From the NCBI GenBank assembly GCA_016776635.1, contig JADHSZ010000014.1, forward strand, positions 1 to 48,511: a stretch of DNA of 48,511 bases. The letters run 5' to 3'. Positions 45,295 to 48,511 of this stretch are shown here, piece after piece. Position 1 is the first letter of the stretch; every line of letters begins with the position of its first letter. The stretch is from Alphaproteobacteria bacterium. GTDB taxonomy: Bacteria; Pseudomonadota; Alphaproteobacteria; UBA11136. The notes beneath the pieces are model-generated. The model had not been told where the DNA came from and ran no database searches. It worked only from the letters and a program-made list of their open reading frames with translations. A program made the translations under genes and the position numbers.

Positions 45295-46194
45295 GTGGGT
45301 CTTTCGAGTATGACGGGTTTCGCTCGTGCGGAAGGAGAGCATGATGGCGTGGGCTGGGTCTGGGAGGCGAAAAGCGTCAATTCCCGGGGCCTTGATATCC
45401 GTTGTCGCCTGCCCGGGGGAATGGATTCTCTTGAATCCGATCTGCGTGTGCGGGCCCAGAAAAAATTCCGCCGTGGCGCCATTACCCTCTCCCTGACCCT
45501 TGACCGCTCGGGCAGCGGGGCCCAGTTGCGGCTGGACGAAGAGGTGGTTGCGCAGCTTGCCCATATCGTCGCCAAGCTGACGGAGCGCATTAATTCGGCG
45601 CCGCCCCATCTTGACGGCCTGTTGCGCGTCCCTGGTGTTCTGGTGACGGGTGAGGCGGAAGAATCAAAAGAGGAACGGGAAGCGCTTGAAGAAACCATTC
45701 TTGAGGGGCTGGAGTCTGCTTTTGACGGCCTTGCCGCCATGCGGGAAAGCGAGGGAGAACATCTGGGGGCTCTTCTCGGCGAACAACTGAAGGTTCTGAC
45801 GGGACTGTGCGATGTGGCGGAAAAATCTGCTGCTTCCCAGCCCGAGTCGTTATTGCAGCGGCTTCAATCGCGCATCGCCGAGCTTCGCGACAGTGTTCCG
45901 GCGGTGGACGAGGAGCGGCTTGCCCAGGAAGTGGCTTTTCTCGCCGCTAAGGCGGACGTGCGGGAAGAACTGGACCGTCTTCGCGGGCACATTCAAGCTG
46001 CGCAAGAGTTGATTTCCCCTAAGGCGGGGTCAAAGGAGGCGGTGGGCCGCAAGCTTGATTTTCTGTGTCAGGAATTCAATCGTGAAGCCAATACCATTTG
46101 TTCAAAATCCGCCGATATGGAGCTGACGCGAATAGGCGTGGAGATCAAAACGGTGGTCGAACAGTTCCGCGAGCAGACCCAGAATATTGAATAG
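45295..46194 (+). CDS. yicC: YicC-family endoribonuclease
   Basis: A 299-residue protein with the YicC N-terminus (MGLSSMTGFARAEGEHDG) and the C-terminal DUF1732 region (LDFLCQEFNREANTICSKS). YicC was shown in E. coli to be an RNase acting on small RNAs; that is taken from the family. GTG 45295 with GGGGG a few bases upstream is the chosen start. It precedes gmk by 11 bases, the common order. Confidence 0.93.
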   Translation: MGLSSMTGFARAEGEHDGVGWVWEAKSVNSRGLDIRCRLPGGMDSLESDLRVRAQKKFRRGAITLSLTLDRSGSGAQLRLDEEVVAQLAHIVAKLTERINSAPPHLDGLLRVPGVLVTGEAEESKEEREALEETILEGLESAFDGLAAMRESEGEHLGALLGEQLKVLTGLCDVAEKSAASQPESLLQRLQSRIAELRDSVPAVDEERLAQEVAFLAAKADVREELDRLRGHIQAAQELISPKAGSKEAVGRKLDFLCQEFNREANTICSKSADMELTRIGVEIKTVVEQFREQTQNIE

Positions 46195-46205
46195 GTAGCA
46201 CCTCA

Positions 46206-46871
46206 ATGACGACACCTTCCGATTCCGATTACGGTTCCCCCTTCAAGGTATGCCGCCGCGGTTTGATGCTGGTTCTTTCCTCTCCCTCGGGGGCGGGAAA
46301 AACCACCATCTCACGAGCCTTGCTGGAGCGGGAAAACGACCTTGTTATGTCGGTGTCGGTGACAACAAGGGACCGGCGCCAGGAAGAAGTGGCCGGCGAG
46401 GACTACCATTTTATCGACAAGAGCGAGTTCAACTTGATGGTGAACCGCAAAGAGCTGCTGGAATACGCCAAGGTCTTTGACAATTACTACGGTACTCCCC
46501 GTGGGCCAGTAGAGGCGGAGCTGGCCGAGGGGCGCGACGTGCTGTTCGACGTGGACTGGCAGGGAGCGCAACAGCTTGAACAGAACGCGGGAGAGGATCT
46601 GGTGGGGATCTTTGTTCTGCCGCCTTCCACCGCCGAGCTTGATCGTCGCCTGCATGGCCGGGCACAGGACAGCGACGAGGTTGTGGCCAGCCGCATGGCC
46701 AAGGCGGCCGATGAGATGAGCCACTGGGACGCCTACGACTACATCATCGTTAACAATGATGTGGAAGACAGCGTTACCAAGGTCCAGGCAATTCTTCAGG
46801 CGGAACGGTTGCGGCGCAAAAGACAGACCGGCCTGGCCGAGTTCGTCAAGGGTCTGCGCGAAGGTCAGTAA
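46206..46871 (+). CDS. gmk: Guanylate kinase
   Basis: Phosphorylates GMP to GDP. The P-loop SSPSGAGKTT is at residues 22-31, and the GMP-binding VSVTTRDRRQEEVAGEDYHFI is present. At 221 residues it has an 18-residue N-terminal extension. Its 3' end overlaps the convergent rsmA by 26 bases. Confidence 0.97.
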   Translation: MTTPSDSDYGSPFKVCRRGLMLVLSSPSGAGKTTISRALLERENDLVMSVSVTTRDRRQEEVAGEDYHFIDKSEFNLMVNRKELLEYAKVFDNYYGTPRGPVEAELAEGRDVLFDVDWQGAQQLEQNAGEDLVGIFVLPPSTAELDRRLHGRAQDSDEVVASRMAKAADEMSHWDAYDYIIVNNDVEDSVTKVQAILQAERLRRKRQTGLAEFVKGLREGQ

Positions 46872-47745
46872 CAGCCACTGGTTCCGTCTGTTCGTCCAGG
46901 GCGCGGGCCAGGGCGCAGAACTGTTCCACCGTGAGTTCCTCGGCGCGTGCCGTGGGCGGAATGTCGGCCGCCTCCAGGAGCGGCGCCGTATCAACGTTAA
47001 GGGTCTTGAGAGAGCTGCGCAGCATCTTGCGCCGTTGGCCGAAGGCGGCCTTGACGGCTCTCCTCAACGTGTCCGGATCGGCCGTGGCGAGAGGCTGGCC
47101 GCGGGGGACAAGCCGGATCACCATTGATGTTACCTTTGGCGGTGGGATGAAAGCCCGTGGTGGAATCTTGAACAGAGCACTAGTACTGCATTGCCACTGG
47201 GTCATGACGGAAAGACGGCCGTATTCCTTTGACCTTGGCGCGGCCGCGATGCGCTCGGCCACCTCTCTCTGAAGGGTCAGGGTCATGCCGGCATACTGCT
47301 GCGCATTATCAAGCCATTTGAAAATCAACGGTGTGGCGATGTTGAAGGGCAGGTTGGCGATTATCTCCGGGGTTTCTCCGGCAGGGCAGAGTTTCAGTGG
47401 GTCTTGTTCCAGAGCATCACCGATAACAAGGGTAAGCTGTCCGGGATAGGTATCGGCAAGTTCCTCCATTGCTCCCTGGAATCGTGTATCCCGTTCGATG
47501 GCGATAACACGCGCCCCCTCCTGTAACAGGGCACGGGTCAGTCCGCCGGGTCCGGGGCCTATTTCAATAACTGTTTTTCCAGAAATGTCGCCGGCCGAGC
47601 GGGCGATGCGACGGGTGAGATTCAGGTCGAAGAGGAAATTCTGGCCCAGAGACTTCTGGGCGGAAAGGCCGTAACGGGCAATAACCTCGCGCAGGGGCGG
47701 CAGATGGGTAGCCGGTCCGTTCTCTTTATCTCGTGATTTAGGCAA
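46846..47745 (-). CDS. rsmA: 16S rRNA (adenine-1518/1519 N6) dimethyltransferase
   Basis: KsgA-type methyltransferase for the conserved 3' hairpin of 16S rRNA. Motifs: SLGQNFLFD, IEIGPGPGGLT (SAM), and the catalytic NLPFNI. The TTG at 47745 (299 residues) overlaps the pdxA stop by eight bases and has GGAA upstream; ATG 47784 (312 residues) would overlap pdxA by 47 bases. Start uncertain; the family call is firm. Confidence 0.95.
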   Translation of the reverse strand: MPKSRDKENGPATHLPPLREVIARYGLSAQKSLGQNFLFDLNLTRRIARSAGDISGKTVIEIGPGPGGLTRALLQEGARVIAIERDTRFQGAMEELADTYPGQLTLVIGDALEQDPLKLCPAGETPEIIANLPFNIATPLIFKWLDNAQQYAGMTLTLQREVAERIAAAPRSKEYGRLSVMTQWQCSTSALFKIPPRAFIPPPKVTSMVIRLVPRGQPLATADPDTLRRAVKAAFGQRRKMLRSSLKTLNVDTAPLLEAADIPPTARAEELTVEQFCALARALDEQTEPVAVTDLRADP

Positions 47746-48511
47746 CGGATTCCAGCCCGGTGTTTCTGTGTTCCGCCATGTCACGGGCGGTCCTCAGAGC
47801 GGCCAACAGACTGTGTTCGCTGGCGCTGCCACGTCCGGCGATATCCAGGGCCGTGCCGTGATCGGGCGAGGTGCGGATAAAAGGCAGACCGAGCGTGATA
47901 TTGACGCCGTTCTCAAAATCCACGGTTTTAAGAGGTATCAGTGCCTGATCGTGATACATGCACAAGGCGACATCGAATTTCGCGCGGGCGGAGGCATGGA
48001 ACAATGTGTCCGCCGGGGATGGTCCGGCAACATTTATTCCGGCCTGGCGAATTTCATCCACCGCAGGGGCGATGATTTCCGTTTCCTCACATCCCATCTT
48101 ACCCCCTTCTCCGGCGTGGGGATTAAGTGCGGCAACCGCCAGCCGTGGGTTCGGGATGCCAAAATCCCTGATCAGGGCATCGGCTGTGATACGCGCGGAA
48201 CACACGATTATCTCCGTTGTCAGATGACGAATTGCATCGGCCAGGGACATATGAACCGTTACCGGCACCACGCGAATCCCCGGAGCCACAAGTATCATCA
48301 CAGCCTGGGTGTCTTTCCCCGCATGCTCGGCGAGATATTCAGTATGTCCGGGATAGGCGAATCCGGCTTCCAAAAGGCATTTCTTGTGGATGGGATTTGT
48401 AACAATCCCGGATATACGCCCTCCCTGCGCTAGCCCAATTGCGTGGTCAATGGATGCTATGACGGCGGGAGCATTTTCCGTGTTGGGCTTTCCGGGAGTG
48501 GCTGTTACGGA
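47738..48511 (-). CDS. pdxA: 4-hydroxythreonine-4-phosphate dehydrogenase PdxA (5' partial)
   Basis: Pyridoxal-5'-phosphate biosynthesis enzyme. The frame stays open to the window edge (SVTATPGKPNTENAP... then SGIVTNPIHKKCLLEAGF), so the start lies beyond 48511. PdxA features are GHTEYLAE, metal-binding His in LNPHAGEGG, and MYHDQALIPLK. Its end overlaps rsmA, the common pdxA-rsmA order. Confidence 0.95.
   Translation of the reverse strand, partial: SVTATPGKPNTENAPAVIASIDHAIGLAQGGRISGIVTNPIHKKCLLEAGFAYPGHTEYLAEHAGKDTQAVMILVAPGIRVVPVTVHMSLADAIRHLTTEIIVCSARITADALIRDFGIPNPRLAVAALNPHAGEGGKMGCEETEIIAPAVDEIRQAGINVAGPSPADTLFHASARAKFDVALCMYHDQALIPLKTVDFENGVNITLGLPFIRTSPDHGTALDIAGRGSASEHSLLAALRTARDMAEHRNTGLESVA

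Overview
The window is about 48.5 kb of high-GC chromosomal DNA. Its gene order is typical of an alphaproteobacterium of the Rhodospirillales type: rpsF-rpsR-(DUF2232)-rplI-dnaB-alr-mlaE-mlaF-radA-cvpA-purF-SDR on the minus strand, then fabD-fabG-acpP-fabF-mltG, yicC-gmk and rsmA-pdxA, plus yfgM-like/bamB/der and guaB/rsmB/guaA. The taxonomic placement is an inference from gene order and protein style. Both edges cut genes: a NarK-type nitrate/nitrite transporter at the left and pdxA at the right.

Left part (1-16.4 kb). narK overlaps a PP2C phosphatase/Ser-Thr kinase fusion by one base, which suggests nitrate respiration. A lower-complexity stretch follows, with an unknown membrane protein, a degenerate intergenic repeat array, a tandem decamer and tRNA-Gln(CTG). 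Next come a Ppx/GppA phosphatase and rlmE (overlapping), guaB, rsmB, guaA, a 2OG-Fe(II) oxygenase, a PsiE-like membrane protein, and small conserved or unknown proteins. One of these ends in a FliM-like peptide; two are lipoproteins; one is DUF2794.

Middle part (16.4-26.9 kb). A thioredoxin-fold protein, a YfgM-like TPR protein, bamB and der form the envelope/GTPase block. Between der and the SDR/purF operon lies an accessory segment. It holds a flavocytochrome c sulfide dehydrogenase cassette (a small cytochrome c, a Tat-exported flavoprotein and a membrane-anchored cytochrome c), an orphan B12-binding radical SAM protein, and an orphan phage tail-fibre-like gene. The last has its own strong promoter, a foldable leader RNA and a strong terminator. 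This segment is the most novel part of the window.

Right part (26.9-48.5 kb). This is almost entirely housekeeping: purine synthesis (purF, gmk), RecA-associated repair (radA), an Mla-type lipid ABC transporter, cell-wall synthesis (alr, mltG), replication (dnaB), membrane lipids (cfa, fabDGF, acpP), ribosomal proteins S6, S18 and L9, rRNA dimethylation (rsmA) and pyridoxal synthesis (pdxA). S6 and L9 both carry long acidic low-complexity C-terminal tails. Strong intrinsic terminators follow the rplI operon, fabG and the phage-like gene. Nitrate transport plus sulfide oxidation genes suggest a sulfur-oxidising, nitrate-using lifestyle, but no nitrate reductase or sox genes are visible here.
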